DNA of 64,000 nt from Tetmemena sp. SeJ-2015 (GCA_027382625.1 JAJKFJ010020688.1:62001-126000), one strand, 5' to 3'. Counted from the first letter of the stretch, positions 38,565 to 50,367 are shown. Notes: a model not told the origin generated them from the letters alone. A program made the numbers and translations.

Positions 38565-39416
38565 GGATTTATATATTCTTAATAGTTTTAACACATCTTG
38601 AGCTTCAGACTTTTTATCAAACAAGTTATAATGAGACGAATTTGAGCGAACTAGTTAAATAATGATCTCAACACTCCTTAAGATTATCAAAACAACAACT
38701 CTATCAACTTCCTTTACTCTTCCAGCTTGAAATGTAAATATATTAATGAATCTATAATTTAATTCCGACACACAATGAAGGAAAAAGTGAAGCTATATAA
38801 ATTTTATTCATGTTAAATCATGCAATAAACTTTGATAACCTTGATCTTTCCTAAATTTCATTAAATATTTATGCATTCTTCTCTTAAATCTACTCATCAG
38901 CACTTTTTTTGCGGTGATTTATGGTTTCGAATAAGGATCTTTTTTAAATAAATTATAGAGAAATGCTTTGTCGTGATATTATTTTTTAAACTTCCAGAAT
39001 TAACTTTAATCTTCTCTCACTAGATTTATGAATAATTTTCATAGTTCATAACTGAAATTTAAAGACTTCTTCTCTCTAAAAAGTTTAATATAAATGGTTT
39101 CTTATTTATTTGTTGATATAGTGAAATGGTTTTCATACAAGCAAAGAAGAAGCTAGGGTATGAAGGAAGAGTATAGTCCTCTATATCCACTATTATAACA
39201 ATATTAAAGTGATATCTAATTTATCAAACAAGTTTATTACTTAACCACCTCCTTTAACTCATTTTAAATCATCGCTCTAATACTTAATGCATCCGTGATA
39301 AGGTAAGTTAATTTAGGTGCGTTATTCAGAAATTATTGCTAAAAGACATTTAAAGTTAAGCGATGATGATGGTTGCTGGTTCTTAAATTAAGGGAGTTGC
39401 AACTATTGCATCACAC
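38565..39416. other. AT-rich spacer
   Basis: About 850 bases with no coding signal on either strand. Confidence 0.5.
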
Positions 39417-39811
39417 TCAGTTAATCTTATCCATCCAGTCTTTGCAGTTGTCCATGAATCTCTCTCTGTCATGGGCGGTGCTCAGTCCATTGTTTTTTGG
39501 CATCCCTGAGGATTAGAAACAATTAACTCTATATAGAGATAATAGAAAGTATTTTGAGGATTGCAAATGCTAAAAGCAAAGATTAGGAGAGAGTTATGAA
39601 TTTTACCTTTGAGAATTTTCCATTATGGCCGAAATCTTTTCCCTTTTTAGCCAAGTGAGCTGTCTTGCCGACATCTTGACTTGAGGTTCTGTAGAGGATT
39701 TGGCGATATTGAGCCATCAAATCTATATTAGTATTATAGATCAGAAATTTATGTACCCTCGGTGGTGGGCTGATAGTTTTGCTCCTCCATTTCTTTCCAA
39801 GTCTGATCCAT
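39417..39811 (-). CDS. Small basic hypothetical protein
   Basis: Begins MDQTWKEMEEQNYQPTTE at 39811. A 34-bp GT-AG intron (39723-39756, GTACAT...TATAG) restores the frame to DLMAQYRQILYRTSSQDVG, KTAHLAKKGKDFGHNGKFSK. A second interruption (about 39506-39606, starting GTAAAA) leads to MPKNNGLSTAHDRERFMDN, CKDWMDKIN and TGA 39417-39419. About 95 residues, highly charged. Not recognised. The exact downstream border of the second interruption is uncertain because simple GT-AG joining leaves a phase mismatch. Confidence 0.5.
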
Positions 39812-40100
39812 TTTCTTAATTTGAGAGTGCTAGCGACTGCTGTTTTGTTAATTAATTTAAAATAAATTATAGAAAAAAAGCAGAGTTGTAACCTTATTGG
39901 AAGATAAGTTAAAACTTTCATCTTAAATTAACTCCAGTATAAAAACTAACTCACACTTTAGAGGATAGTAAATAATTGTTGTTGTTGATTACTCTATGGC
40001 TGCATTTACATACAAATACTCTCTTCACTCATTATAAATAGATATACACTCACTCTATACAAAAGGGAAGTTAAAGTTTAAGAACTTAAAGTAGCGTCTC

Positions 40101-41230
40101 TCAAACTCTCAGGCCTCCTAGATTTTAAGGTTGCAGTTGAGCCATTTGTCGAGGGCTCTAGCTCTAGGCATAATAGCTTGGCTGAATAACTGGAGCCTAA
40201 TTGACCTAGGAGAGATAATCTGAACTGTAAGGAGTGAGGTCACTACCCCAGTAGCTGAAGGGTTAGGGATTATAAACATTCTCTGGCTGATTAGAGTAGT
40301 TAATTGCGAGAGTGGGTGGCTATTAGTAGAGTGGAACATATTCAGGGTAGCTTCCAGATGTGTGTTAAGAGCTTTAAGCAAGCCTCTGCGGTGCTACTAA
40401 AGGAAGGCTAGGCTATTATTAGACTTGTGAATATACTGCTGAAGGGGCTTGATAAATTTGATTGCTGTTAGCTATCTAATTTAAGTACTAAGGCTGTTAT
40501 TGCTAGTTGTATGCAGGTACCTAGTTTTGAGGTTGAATATAAGGTTGCAGCATCACTAAATAGTAAGAGGGTTGGGCAGGTTAGTTCTGTATCCCAGGGC
40601 TGGGAATTTAGGGAGCAGCAGGATAAACATACTATGGAGCTTGAATTTGCTATGGGTAATAGTTTTAAACCTAGAGCTACTATTGCTATTAAGTCATTGC
40701 CTACTGCGCTGCCATAGCACTTTGCTAATCAATTTAAGCTTGTTCATCGTATTGCAAGAACCCCTATTATTTGCTTGTATATTCTGCTACTGCATTTAAG
40801 GCTAATTGGGAAGGACTTTAGCTTTATTGAATTGGCAATTGCAGCTCAACCCCTCTATTTAAAGCTGCATACTTTAAGCACTTTGATCTTAGCTAGCTTC
40901 CTAGCCTTGATAAGCAGCGACCTAAGCCCTCGAAGATGGATTGAGTAGCTCCACATAGGTATCAAGTCCAGGTCTCTCATGATTCACAATAATGAAACCT
41001 CCCTTGTCGATGAACTTTTTCTGTAAGTTGGGGTGCCAAAGATCTTCAGCGAAGCTGTGCACTGGGAATTAGTTGGATGGGATCCTTCCCGGAAGAGTTT
41101 GACTCACTACCACCTGAATTAAAAATTAATGCGACCAGAATCGTATCTTACATTATTGGTGCTAAGCAGCAGTAAGAAGAAAGCTGCAATTTTCTAGGAG
41201 CTCATTTAATTCAGCAGATGGGATTTCTAT
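40101..41230 (-). CDS. Gln/Pro/Tyr-rich hypothetical protein
   Basis: Minus-strand segments ELNELLENCSFLLTAAQ, then SFAEDLWHPNLQKKFIDKGG and FIIVNHERPGLDTYVELLNP form a folded-looking N-terminal region. It is followed by a 250-residue Gln/Pro/Tyr-rich tail (e.g. QYVYPAAPQIPSPGIQNQPA), TGA at 40101-40103. TAA and TAG are very frequent as Gln. The true start was not found; an intron ending AAATAG may precede about 41229. A frame change near 40885 separates the two regions. No family recognised. Plus-strand open frames here are shadows created by the repetitive Gln codons. Confidence 0.5.
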
Positions 41231-41471
41231 TTATAAGTGCTCAAGGTTAATTTATAGCTAAAAGAGGAGGGCAGATGAAATGGTGGTGCAAGTCAATATT
41301 AAATTAATATTTCATTTTTAATTAAGAAATAAATACCAACAACAACAAAAATAACTATTGACTTTTAAATAAAATAATAGGCCTTTATTATCAACATCTA
41401 CCAATCTAAGTTGGAATCAAAGAGAGATTTTTACTCACAAACTAATAATTTATTCTCTCTTCTTCATTCAC

Positions 41472-42647
41472 TCATTCATGATACTGGCCAGCTCTTCTGA
41501 GAGCTGCAATAGCCCTCCTTACAGTGGCGATGTCTACCATCTTATTTTCAAAGTTAACTGCAGCCTTGCCCTAAGCCTTCCCTTCGTTGAAAGCAGCGAC
41601 CATTCTCTTGTAATACTCCACCTCTTGAGCTGAGGGCGAGAAAGCCTCATTGATTGCGTCAACATTAGTCTAAAGATATGTTGTAGTCGTCAACTTAAGA
41701 TTTTATAATGCTTACGGGATGGATTGAGAACTTGGCCTTGATGCCAATGGATTTGAGATACTCCAGTTCCTTCTTAAGACCCTCTATGTTTTTGAAATGC
41801 ACGTAAGGGGTATCGATTGAGATAATTCCATAGGCGTGGCAAGTCACTGCGAATAGTTTCCTTGCGAAATCAAGCTCCTTATCATTGTCAGAGCGATAAA
41901 CTTCAAAATCAGCAGTGAAGTCATCTGCTCCGAAGGCTGCCGCTATCATGCGCTTACGGCCTGCTGTGAAGATCTCCTTCATGCTAACCAAAGACAGGGT
42001 GGACTCAATTTGAGGAATCACCTTCAGGTGTCCATCTGGCAAACTAAGCTCTCTCTCCTTTGAGGCGAGCATGGATTCTATCTCTTAGACCTGCTCAACT
42101 GTGTCTACCTTTGGAATACAAAGCCTATAATTGAAATTGTGACCCTGATTAAAGTATGTCGAGATTTACCCATTAAGATATTGAGTAGTTTCTTGAGTGA
42201 CTACAGCATTCACATCTTCTGCAAACATATTCTCCTGCAGTCCATTGATTCTTGGGGTAATAAGGACGTTTGAACTGTAAGCGTTCTCTTTAGTATATAA
42301 ACTACTATAAATTATAGTGATTCTCCCTCATCCACTTAAGATTAGAGCTGATGATTTCTCTTGCCTTAGGCTTCTCTGCGAGTGGAACTGAATCCTACAG
42401 CATTAATTTAAGATTCAACTACAAATGAAAGATTTTGACTCACCTCAATATCTGGGACTAGTAAGGATGCCTTGGTTGTGATACTTTTCCTTATCATCTT
42501 CTCCTATTAAAGCAGTCAGGTAAGTGTTGCAATTGCTTGAATGGTTACCTAGTTTCCTGGCACGTATAGAGCAGAAGTAATGAACTGTGGATTAGTCTTC
42601 TGCAATAGTCGAGAGAAATGCCTCTTAGTGTGATTTACCATTAACAT
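41472..42647 (-). CDS. CLYBL: Citrate lyase subunit beta-like protein (HpcH/HpaI family)
   Basis: Starts MLMVNHTKRHFSRLLQKTNP, then FITSALYVPGNQ. Introns 42504-42548 (GTAACC...TAATAG) and 42395-42443 (GTGAGT...TGTAG) give EKMIRKSITTKASLLVPDIE, DSVPLAEKPKAREII. Next come CIPKVDTVEQVQEIES, LKVIPQIESTLSLVSMKEIF, MIAAAFGADDFTADFEVYRS, YGIISIDTPYVHFKN, FSIHPVSI and EAFSPSAQEVEYYKRMVAAF; TGA 41472-41474. These are the TIM-barrel motifs of CLYBL, a mitochondrial citramalyl-CoA lyase that protects B12 metabolism. Length matches the animal protein (about 340). The middle part (around 42120-42330) has one more intron or IES (GTAAATCTC...). Colinear. Confidence 0.88.
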
Positions 42648-42741
42648 TTTGCAATTTTACTTTGAAATTGAGGAATCAATCAACTAACCAACTCTATTAC
42701 TCTTTCTTAATGACAGATTAAGCTAATTTGCACTAGATGGG

Positions 42742-43259
42742 GCCATCTCTGCGTTGAGGTAGAGGAATTTAGCTTCCATATGCTTACGAGCGATGCTCCT
42801 CAAGTGCATGTCTACGATCTTGCATCTTTCGAAATCCTTGTGATAGAAATGGCAGAGCACGAACTTGCTCTTGGTGACTGCGGGCAAGAACTCATCCTCC
42901 TTGATCTCGGTGTAAGAACCATGACCCTTAATCTTGTTCTCCTACTGCTCCTGATACTGATTCTTGACCACCTGCATGCGTTGATCTCTGAGACTCCTCA
43001 TGATCTTCTCCTCTTCCTCGTCCCAGTTGTCTTCATCGTCTGAGGCGTGTTTGGCATCAGCCTCATGGGCGTGGTTGGGGTTGCTGCAGGCATCTGCTCC
43101 ATGGAGATGCTCGTGCAGGTTTTCGCGGTCGATGATGGTGCCGTTCTTGTCCTTGAGCTAGTTCTTGACCTGGATTGTCTTATCCTTGATAGCTTCTTCC
43201 ATGACCATATCCTGGAAGATGTTGGCTGCCATCTGCTGAGTTGCTCCTGGGGTCTCCAT
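42742..43259 (-). CDS. TXNDC9: TXNDC9, N-terminal MDS (gene is permuted)
   Basis: From ATG at 43259: METPGATQQMAANIFQDMVM, an acidic and His-rich linker (HEHLHGADACSNPNHAHEA), a long helix (EEKIMRSLRDQRMQVVKNQY), then the thioredoxin-fold start EDEFLPAVTKSKFVLCHFY, HKDFERCKIVDMHLRSIARK, FLYLNAEMAP. The segment ends at pointer GAGATGGC (reverse complement at 42742-42749). TXNDC9 (phosducin-like family) modulates the CCT chaperonin and tubulin/actin folding; as in orthologs only a single Cys replaces the thioredoxin CxxC. Downstream of the pointer the sequence diverges and the C-terminal half is absent here; it lies at 43592-43886. Confidence 0.92.
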
Positions 43260-43591
43260 TTTAAATTCAAGTCAAATATTTTAAATCAATTCAAAAATTT
43301 ACGAGCTTTTAAACCTCCCACCCACAAAGAGAAAGGCCTCTTATTAAACTGAGGAAAGAAAGTTTCATTGGTATAACTATTATGTCACACTTCTCTTTTC
43401 ATAAGATAAATGAGACAGAGGGTAAGGTAGCAATAAAGTAGAAGAGGAATGTAAAAATTTAATACACAATTGCACAATGCTCACTAAGTAAATACTACTC
43501 ATCAATAATCAATAAACAAGTCCCTCCTAATTAAAAGTTTGCTCCTTCTTCAGTTACTACAATTTTGGACTTTGCTTCATTAGCTGGCTGC

Positions 43592-43886
43592 TCAAATGTC
43601 TTCTCCAGAGTCTTCGTCTGAATCATTGCCGCCCCTTGCAACTCTGATCTGTCCTTTCTCAGCCTTGTTGAGTGCCCTCAGTACTCCACTTCTTATAAGT
43701 CTTCTAGTCAGAGCCATCTCAGGGAAGTCGTCTCTTGCTCCAAGGTCCTCAAAGCCAACTACTCTGTCAACTGCACATTAGACATATCTCAACAATGAAT
43801 ATATCAATTGCAATACCGTCGATGAAGCAGATAATAGTGGGTAGCACTTGCACCTGAAGCTTCTGAATGAAGAATGGCGCCATCTC
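43592..43886 (-). CDS. TXNDC9: TXNDC9, C-terminal MDS located upstream of the N-terminal MDS
   Basis: Begins with pointer GAGATGGC (reverse complement at 43879-43886), then APFFIQKLQVQVLPTIICFI DG, and after an IES AVDRVVGFEDLGARDDFPEM, ALTRRLIRSGVLRALNKAEK, ending NDSDEDSGEDI with TGA 43592-43594. Joining the two copies of GAGATGGC gives LNAEMAPFFIQKLQVQVLP in perfect frame and matches VNAEKAPFLVQRLNIRVLP of animals. Because both pieces are on the same strand but in reversed order, the gene is circularly permuted in the germline. Confidence 0.93.
43772..43812 (-). other. IES in TXNDC9, pointer TGCA
   Basis: TGCA at 43772-43775 and 43809-43812. Excision joins CFIDGIA to VDRVVGFEDLGA, restoring the conserved DGxAVDRVVGFE motif. 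Confidence 0.88.
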
Positions 43887-43943
43887 AAAAAAATGATTTA
43901 GAAATAAGTCAGTTTGTCAGTAGAATAATATTAAAGCACTTTA

Positions 43944-46900
43944 TTGGTAAATCCTTGTTGGGTTGAGTTTGATGGGGATGCCCAATCTAAATCTGATTCA
44001 CTGTGACCTAAACCAGAAAACATAATGCTCAAGGAGCAAGGCAAGACAGCTATCAAGATAATTGACTTTGGGAATGCATGCTTCTCACACAATAAACTCT
44101 ACAAGTACATTCAGTCAATACTCTTAATAAGAGAGTAATTATTCTTTGCTTAATTTGTCAAGGTACTACAGAGCACCAGAGATCATAATGCAGCTACCCT
44201 ACTCGACTCAAATAGACATGTGGTCTCTAGGCTGCATTATCTATGAACTCCACTTTGGCAGAGTACTCTTCCAAAGTGATGAAATTTACAAGCAAGGACA
44301 AACTGATAATTCTAAAACCAGTGAAGAAAGAGAGGCGATCAGGAAATTTGGATAACTCTTCTCTATCATTTTAAAAATCACTTATCTTCTTTTTAATTTT
44401 CAGTATTCATTAAGAGGAAGCAAGAAATGCCGCCCAAATAAATGAGCGACACAAGTCCTTACTAACAGTAGCTCACATAATTCATGCCAAGAATAGCTCA
44501 AGAAAACGTTGGCTTTGAAAAACTTCTTCTTAAGTAAGACACTTTCTCTAATTTTTATAGTGAAACAATTGCTGATCCTTGGTTCCGATCACTGCTTTTG
44601 AAAAACTTAGAGGAGTATCAAAGATTTTTCAATTTGATAGCGCAGCTATTGCAGTTCAACCCCATGCAGAGAATAAGACCCGCCGAAGCTTTGAGACATC
44701 CTTTCTTTACAGTAAGTTAAGTTGAAATGGTTAATTTGCGTGTCATAGAGCAAAAAGATGAAAGTCAAAGACTTCAAGCATTTTTATAATGAGTTTCCTA
44801 TCACCACTGTTCATCTATTTAGGAAAAAAAGTTACTTTTTTCTTTCATCAAGATTCACTGAAAAGAATTGAGAACTCAGTTGACAGTCTCTCACTAGGTG
44901 ATGAGAGTCACTAGATCAGGACTCATTCTCAGCATCCACTGACTTAGAATTCTCAGAGATCTTATATCCATACTGACACTCCCTTGGATTTTCAAACTCA
45001 TAAACCAAACAGATGCAATCCTGAGTCAACTGGGAGTGGCAGGCTTAGAGCTCCTCTCACATGAGGTGAAACAAGCTACTATAATTTCTAGCTCACAGTT
45101 GGTAGATTAACCTAATTCGTACTCAAAAGACAGACTATAAGTTAAGACAGTCTGAGTCAGCAAGATAATTTTGAGCTCTTAAGTTTATAAAGGTTTGGTT
45201 TTATCTTTAGATTAGCTTTGATTAAGTTTTGTGCAGGAGCACTGCACTCAAAACGATTCACTTGAGGTGGATTACATGCAAATGAAGCAGGGACTCTCGA
45301 GCAGCAGTGGGAGAGGAGGTGATTAGCTAATGAGCCAAAAGTATCAAATGCTCACAAAGAAGAGCAAGCAGGGATAGCCAAATGACCCTGGTGAAAACCT
45401 CAGGTTACTTAAAAATTCTCAAAGCCCTCTTCCAGGACAGCATCTCTAAAGCAGCATTTAAAGATCTTAGGAAGCTAAAGTAGATCACAGTCAGAGAAAG
45501 ATTATCGATTTCTTCGCTAGCTCTAATCCTTAGAAAAGGCTAAAGAAGTCACACAATCAAATGCAAGAAGAGTCTAGTGAAGATACTGAGGAAGAAGAAG
45601 AGACTTTAAGTGAAAAAGACGCAGAAGATGAGGTGGATAATCTCGATATAGCCAACGAAGTATCCACTCATCACTTAAACAAAGCGAATAAACCATTTGC
45701 AGAGATGAATATGGTTTTAATATCTATCTATAGTGTTTATTTAGAACTATACAAAGTTAAAGAGAATAGTACCCTTGAACTAGATGAGCTTCGGAGGAGA
45801 AAAGTTGGAGTTTTCTATGCGTAAGGATAATCAGCCATTTTCTTATGAGTTGAATAATTTGAAGTAGCTGCGAAGATAGAATGAAGATATGAGTGAGGCA
45901 AGTCTTAGCAACATCAACTATGAATAGCTCTTTAGCTCAGCTCACTAGATGGCTTTGCTCTAAGCTTAGAGCAGTAATTAATGCTAGGATATATAAGCTA
46001 ATTGGTAGATGAACTCCTATTACTAACAGCACTTGCCGAATTGCCCACTCACGAGAAATCCTCACTTGAATTCTAATACCTGTTAATGCAAAGGAAGAGC
46101 TGATTATTTTTAATACAAAATATTTGATCAGTTTTTGCAAAGTGCTAAATTTGGAGGTAACTAAAAAGGGTAAGAGTTCTTAGATCACCCTCAGTAAATG
46201 AACAACCAGTACTATTAACTCCTAGAGTAATAGAATTAGCTAAATCAGCAGAAGTTTGTTTTCTTCTCAGAGGAAGAAAGCAAGAGGAGTGAAACTTATT
46301 TAAACTCCCATTTATTTATGAATCAATACTGCTCCAGAGAAACACCGATTACTCAGTCCACATAAATAAGGAGAGAAATAAGTTCATTAACTTCTAGCTT
46401 CATCCTAATAGTTAGCTAAACAGTCATCTGATTTAATCACAGCCTCCTAGAACGGGTTTATCTAAAATTTTGATAGTTGCTAAGATGATTCTGTTGAACT
46501 CCTCGCAAGCAAGCAAAATCAAGCTTAGTTAAGTTTAAAAAAAAGTGAGCTCTCATTTTTAAATGAATGGTTATTAGTAGACATAGTAGATGAAAGATTT
46601 CTTCGGCACACTGAGTTTGAATGGCAATCACCAATCTTAGTTTGCATAAGGAGAATAAAAAAATGTTGCTTAAAGAGAAGGCCTTCGGAATAAAGGTGAA
46701 AGGAATTTATTTGGTTTTACCTACCAGCCTCCTGCACCTGTCTAGCAAAATTTGGGAGCACAAAGAAACGCTTTTATGCAATAAGTGATTGACGATTCAA
46801 GTATAGAGCAGCCCTCTCAGATCTTGAATGGTCTAGATACTTAGAAATCAATGTGTTAGTTTTATTTAAATTACTTCTAACAGTGGATACATTTTCAAGA

Positions 46901-46970
46901 AGGATACATCTGTATTATAATCAAATCTATAAACTTTTTAAAAATTGACATCAATGATGAGCAATAATGA
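43944..46970 (+). CDS. DYRK-family protein kinase, C-lobe and C-terminal tail (half of a split gene)
   Basis: Begins with pointer TTGGTAAATCCTT (43944-43956) then VGLSLMGMPNLNLIHCDL, the catalytic loop, KIIDFGNACF (DFG with DYRK-type DFGxxC), KYIQS-RYYRAPEIIM (activation loop; the DYRK YxY is YIQ...RYYRAPE), DMWSLGCIIYELHFGRVLF, and the lobe end FNPMQRIRPAEALRHPFF. There is no N-lobe upstream; TXNDC9 ends 57 bp away. The N-lobe is at 58602-60295 on the other strand. One base is missing in the catalytic loop (GACCTAAACCAGAAAAC, where DLKPEN needs one more A). A long Gln/Asn/Ser tail follows (e.g. KIIDFFASSNPQKRLKKSHN); the last frame ends TGA 46968-46970, overlapping the next start by 17 bp, so the true end is uncertain. 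Confidence 0.88.
44114..44161 (+). other. IES in the kinase activation loop, pointer GTCAA
   Basis: GTCAA at 44114-44118 and 44157-44161. Excision joins NKLYKYIQS to RYYRAPEIIMQLP, restoring the invariant DYRK YIQSRxYRAPE motif. Confidence 0.9.
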
Positions 46971-48213
46971 TCCCTACCAGTTATCCACAAAGAATGGCAG
47001 CAAGCGAATTTCAGCTATCACCCCTAATAACCCCTTAACTACAAACACCTGCTATACTCTTCCTAGTCACCCTCTTCCTACCACTTAGTCTAATTTAGCT
47101 ACTCTCTAGAACCTACTAAACGATGCAAGCATCATTTCTAATAACAACTATGAAAACAAAAACTTTGAAACGAAGAACAACTAACAACTTTGACTTTAAA
47201 TAGCAACAGCTTCCTTTCTAAAACTAACAGTAGTAGTAACACCAGCAGCAGTAATTTCTCTTCTAGACTAAGAATTTCATAACTGGATAGGCTTTAGCTA
47301 ATGACTAAAGAGATATGCATCTCAATTAATATCAGACCTTATCCAACTTCAATCCTATGAGCACACCACACCAGCAAGAGAATTTGGGCATCTTTGGATT
47401 TGGAGGAGGCACACAGCTTTCTAACCTTAACACTCCGAACTAGCCACCAATAAATAAAGGAAGATTCACCATAAACAGCAACCAAAATCAACTTGAAAAC
47501 TAATAAGATATGTAGACTCCTTCCAGTGCAAACATTCAAAGGAAGCCATTCTAAAACTATCAAGCATTTCTAAAATTGCTCGATACTGAAGATGGCAAAA
47601 TGCCACAATAGAACCTGAGAGGGAACTTCATAACTGATTAGACAGATTAGTCTTTTATGAACTAGGGATCTGCTCCACATAATCAATAGCAAATGTAGGG
47701 AAATTCGATGCTTTATACTTAGGGAAACCAACAATAGAACTTAGAAAAGTCAAACGGGGGAGGAGAGATGTCAGCTCTAAAGAAATAAACTTCCATTTTG
47801 AATGTGGCTTGAGTCCGAGTCAACCTCCTTTGAGATAAAATCGTCAAGATGTCAAACACGAAGATAAAAATTTCATAAACGACATGGACAATATCATGGC
47901 TATCCAGAATCTTAAGATTTCGAACCATGAAGAAGAGATGAATTAAAGGTTAAATGATTATGATGAGCAAAACTTATTCTAGACTACTTCTTAAAATGAT
48001 CAACAGTCAATCATTATCTCTGAGCTTGAAAGGAGTCTAAGTATACTTTCCTAGAGTTAGTTAGAGGATAGTCTGAACAATAAACTAAATTATCATCCAA
48101 GAGAAGACCCTAAAAGAGCTTAAAATACTTCTAGTGACCCTCAAATTCTCTTTTAAGTCCAGCTAATTAGAAAGAAAGATCATCTGGTTTCATTTAAATT
48201 TTAATAGATATGA
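46954..48213 (+). CDS. Asn/Gln/Ser-rich hypothetical protein
   Basis: Starts MMSNNDPYQLSTKNGSKRIS. It runs through low-complexity Ser/Asn, then ENLGIFGFGGGTQLSNLNTP, PPINKGRFTINSNQNQ and GKMPQQNLRGNFITDQT, and after a frame change near 47800 ends DNIMAIQNLKISNHEEEMNQ, SIIISELERSLSILSQSQLE, TGA 48211-48213. It could be a separate gene or the continuation of the kinase tail just upstream, since both are Gln/Asn-rich and overlap by 17 bp. No domain recognised. Confidence 0.45.
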
Positions 48214-48268
48214 TAGATTAACTTAACAAATTAAGAAAGAGAAGTGTCTTAAATCTATCTTTTCTCGA

Positions 48269-50300
48269 TCATTAATTTAGAGGTGTCTTTAGGCCAGTAT
48301 ACTCTGGGGTTTCTAACAACTTTAGATTTCTTTGCACAACACCATCCTCGTCTTCAATCTTCCCCTGTTCTAGGATTTCTCTCTACTTTTCAATGAGGTA
48401 AGAATAATGAGGAGTAAGCTCTTCGATAAATAACGTCATTAAGAGGATTGAGAATACTACAAGAGTAATTTAGACGATCTGAACTTGATAGAGACCAGAC
48501 TGTGCACATTGCACATTCCAAAATGCAGCCCAGACGCGAGTAGAGGATATGAAGAGAGTGGAAAATATATGATACTTTGCCCCATTGTTAGTCGTGCTAA
48601 TTCCTATCAACTTAATTATAAAGACTATATATCTTATGTAACTTTGCAAACATGTTGTTAGTAACTCTTGTTCCGATGAAATAGGCAACTGAAAGTATAC
48701 AGAAGCCAGCAATTACTTGCTAATAATAGAGGAATTTCTCCGTGTAATCAATAAGCATCAAAGATCCCACAAATGCGATAAGTAAGGAAGAGAAGACAAA
48801 GGATCTATCACTTAATTTATTCACCCTCTGGCGCTCATAAAACTTCCTGAAAGCGTAGAATCCAAGCAGGGCAAAGATGCACATAGTTATGAATACTGAT
48901 ACCGCATAGTTGCGTGAAGGAGTTATATTTGAGGCTATTAGTACATTCTTTTCATCAGTAAGTATAGGTGTTAGCAATGTTTCGAATATCGAAAATGTGT
49001 TAGCGAGAGAAACTTGGATTATCATCGTGACAAAAATTCCCTTCATGCTTGGAGGCAGAGCAAATATAGGTAGAATTTGAATGGATTAGAAAGATTGCAA
49101 AAATGAGATGTATGAAAGATCTGATGGCTAAATTAATAAAACCATCTCTAGATTTAGAACTGCATTGAACATTCCTTATTTATTTTGAAATTTTATCCCC
49201 TTTTCAAACTATTCTTCCGCTAATTAATTTTCATCATCATCAACTTTTTCCTCATCTTCATCTTAATTATTTTTCAAATATTATACTACAGCTATTACTA
49301 TTATTGTTGTTGCTCTTCAATATATTAGTCAGAAACAAAATTAAAAATGAGTTTTCCCTGTTGATTTAGAACTTAGGAGTAAAAAATCGCTTATCAAGAC
49401 GTTAACCATCTGAATATCTGGATTCAAAGTCTGCTATTTTATTTATCTAAAATATCTCTTACCTCCGATTCTCTATTCATATTCATCCTATAATGCCTTC
49501 ACCTCCTCCGGAGAGAGTTAAGTCTCTTGAATTAGCTTTTACCTATTCCTTCTAAATCTTCTAATGTCTACTTGAGAGTCACTGCTTTCAAAATTTTGAT
49601 TGTCAGACTTAAGCCCTAGTCCAGATTGAAATGCTCTACTGTGAAGGTTAATATCCGACTGGTTGGACATGATCAAGTTTTAAACATGCTAGTATCCCTC
49701 GTTGATTCCTGATCTGTATTCGTATCTATCGTGACTGGGTTATAAGCATTAGATTGATAGTAGTCCTCTTCTTCAGCACCTGGAGAAAGGTAGCTTCTGA
49801 AATTCCTTTGATCAGCTGGAGCATTAGGGCCTCCTGCATTTTTTTCCTCCGAATTAAGGCTGTTTATAGCTATAACGTTGTTAAAGCGTTGTGTCTTTGG
49901 AATCTCTTAAAAGGCAAGAGCGTAATTTATGAGCATGCAAGCTATGACAATCAGTTGGAAGTATCCAATTGCAGTGTTTTCATTCACGGTTAAGCTGCCA
50001 ATCTAAATTAGAGAATAAGTTCTCACAAAAATAAGTTACAAAAAAGTTCAAATTAGCGAGAATTAATCCACAAAGTGGCCCTAAAGCCAACTCCTAGGAT
50101 TTAGGCCATGATAAGTCTGTTCACGAGAATTATGTTATAATTAGGATAATGAAATATTTGGGGGAAATTGAATGTTATCTTCTTTTGGAAGACATTCTGC
50201 AATGTAAGCTTGAGTGAGCACTTTTGCAGAGCCTTGCCATAATCCTTGAAGCATTCTGGCCCAAAATATCATCATCAAAGCTAAATTATGTTAAGAACTC
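48269..50300 (-). CDS. Major facilitator superfamily transporter (MFSD8-like), segment order scrambled
   Basis: Three coding blocks on the minus strand. X (49685-50300): MMIFWARMLQGLWQGSAKVL, the MFS ARxLxGxxxG motif, then LGPLCGLILANLN, NTAIGYFQLIVIACMLINYA and a charged loop ending ESTRDTSM. Y (about 49410-49670): a protein N-terminus MSNQSDINLHSRAFQSGLGL, then SPEEVKALQDEYEQRIGG before a GTAAGA donor. Z (48269-49049): MKGIFVTMIIQVSLANTFSI, further membrane helices and the end LKTPLNQ, TGA 48269-48271. X and Z share AGCATG and join in frame (TRDTSM-KGIFVT), with Y lying between them; Y should come first. Helices 1-3 were not found. Family placement is by general MFS pattern only. Confidence 0.6.
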
Positions 50301-50367
50301 TAATCTAACCTCTTGAATTTAATTCCTCGCTTGATATGATAAGGATAGGGTAAGATCATCAGGTCAA

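Noticed and set aside
40511..41280. Long plus-strand open frame with TGA as only stop (start MQVPSFEVEY)
   Set aside because: The minus strand in the same interval encodes a Gln/Pro/Tyr-rich protein typical of this genome; the plus frame is a shadow of repeated TTG/TAG codons and has no recognisable domain.
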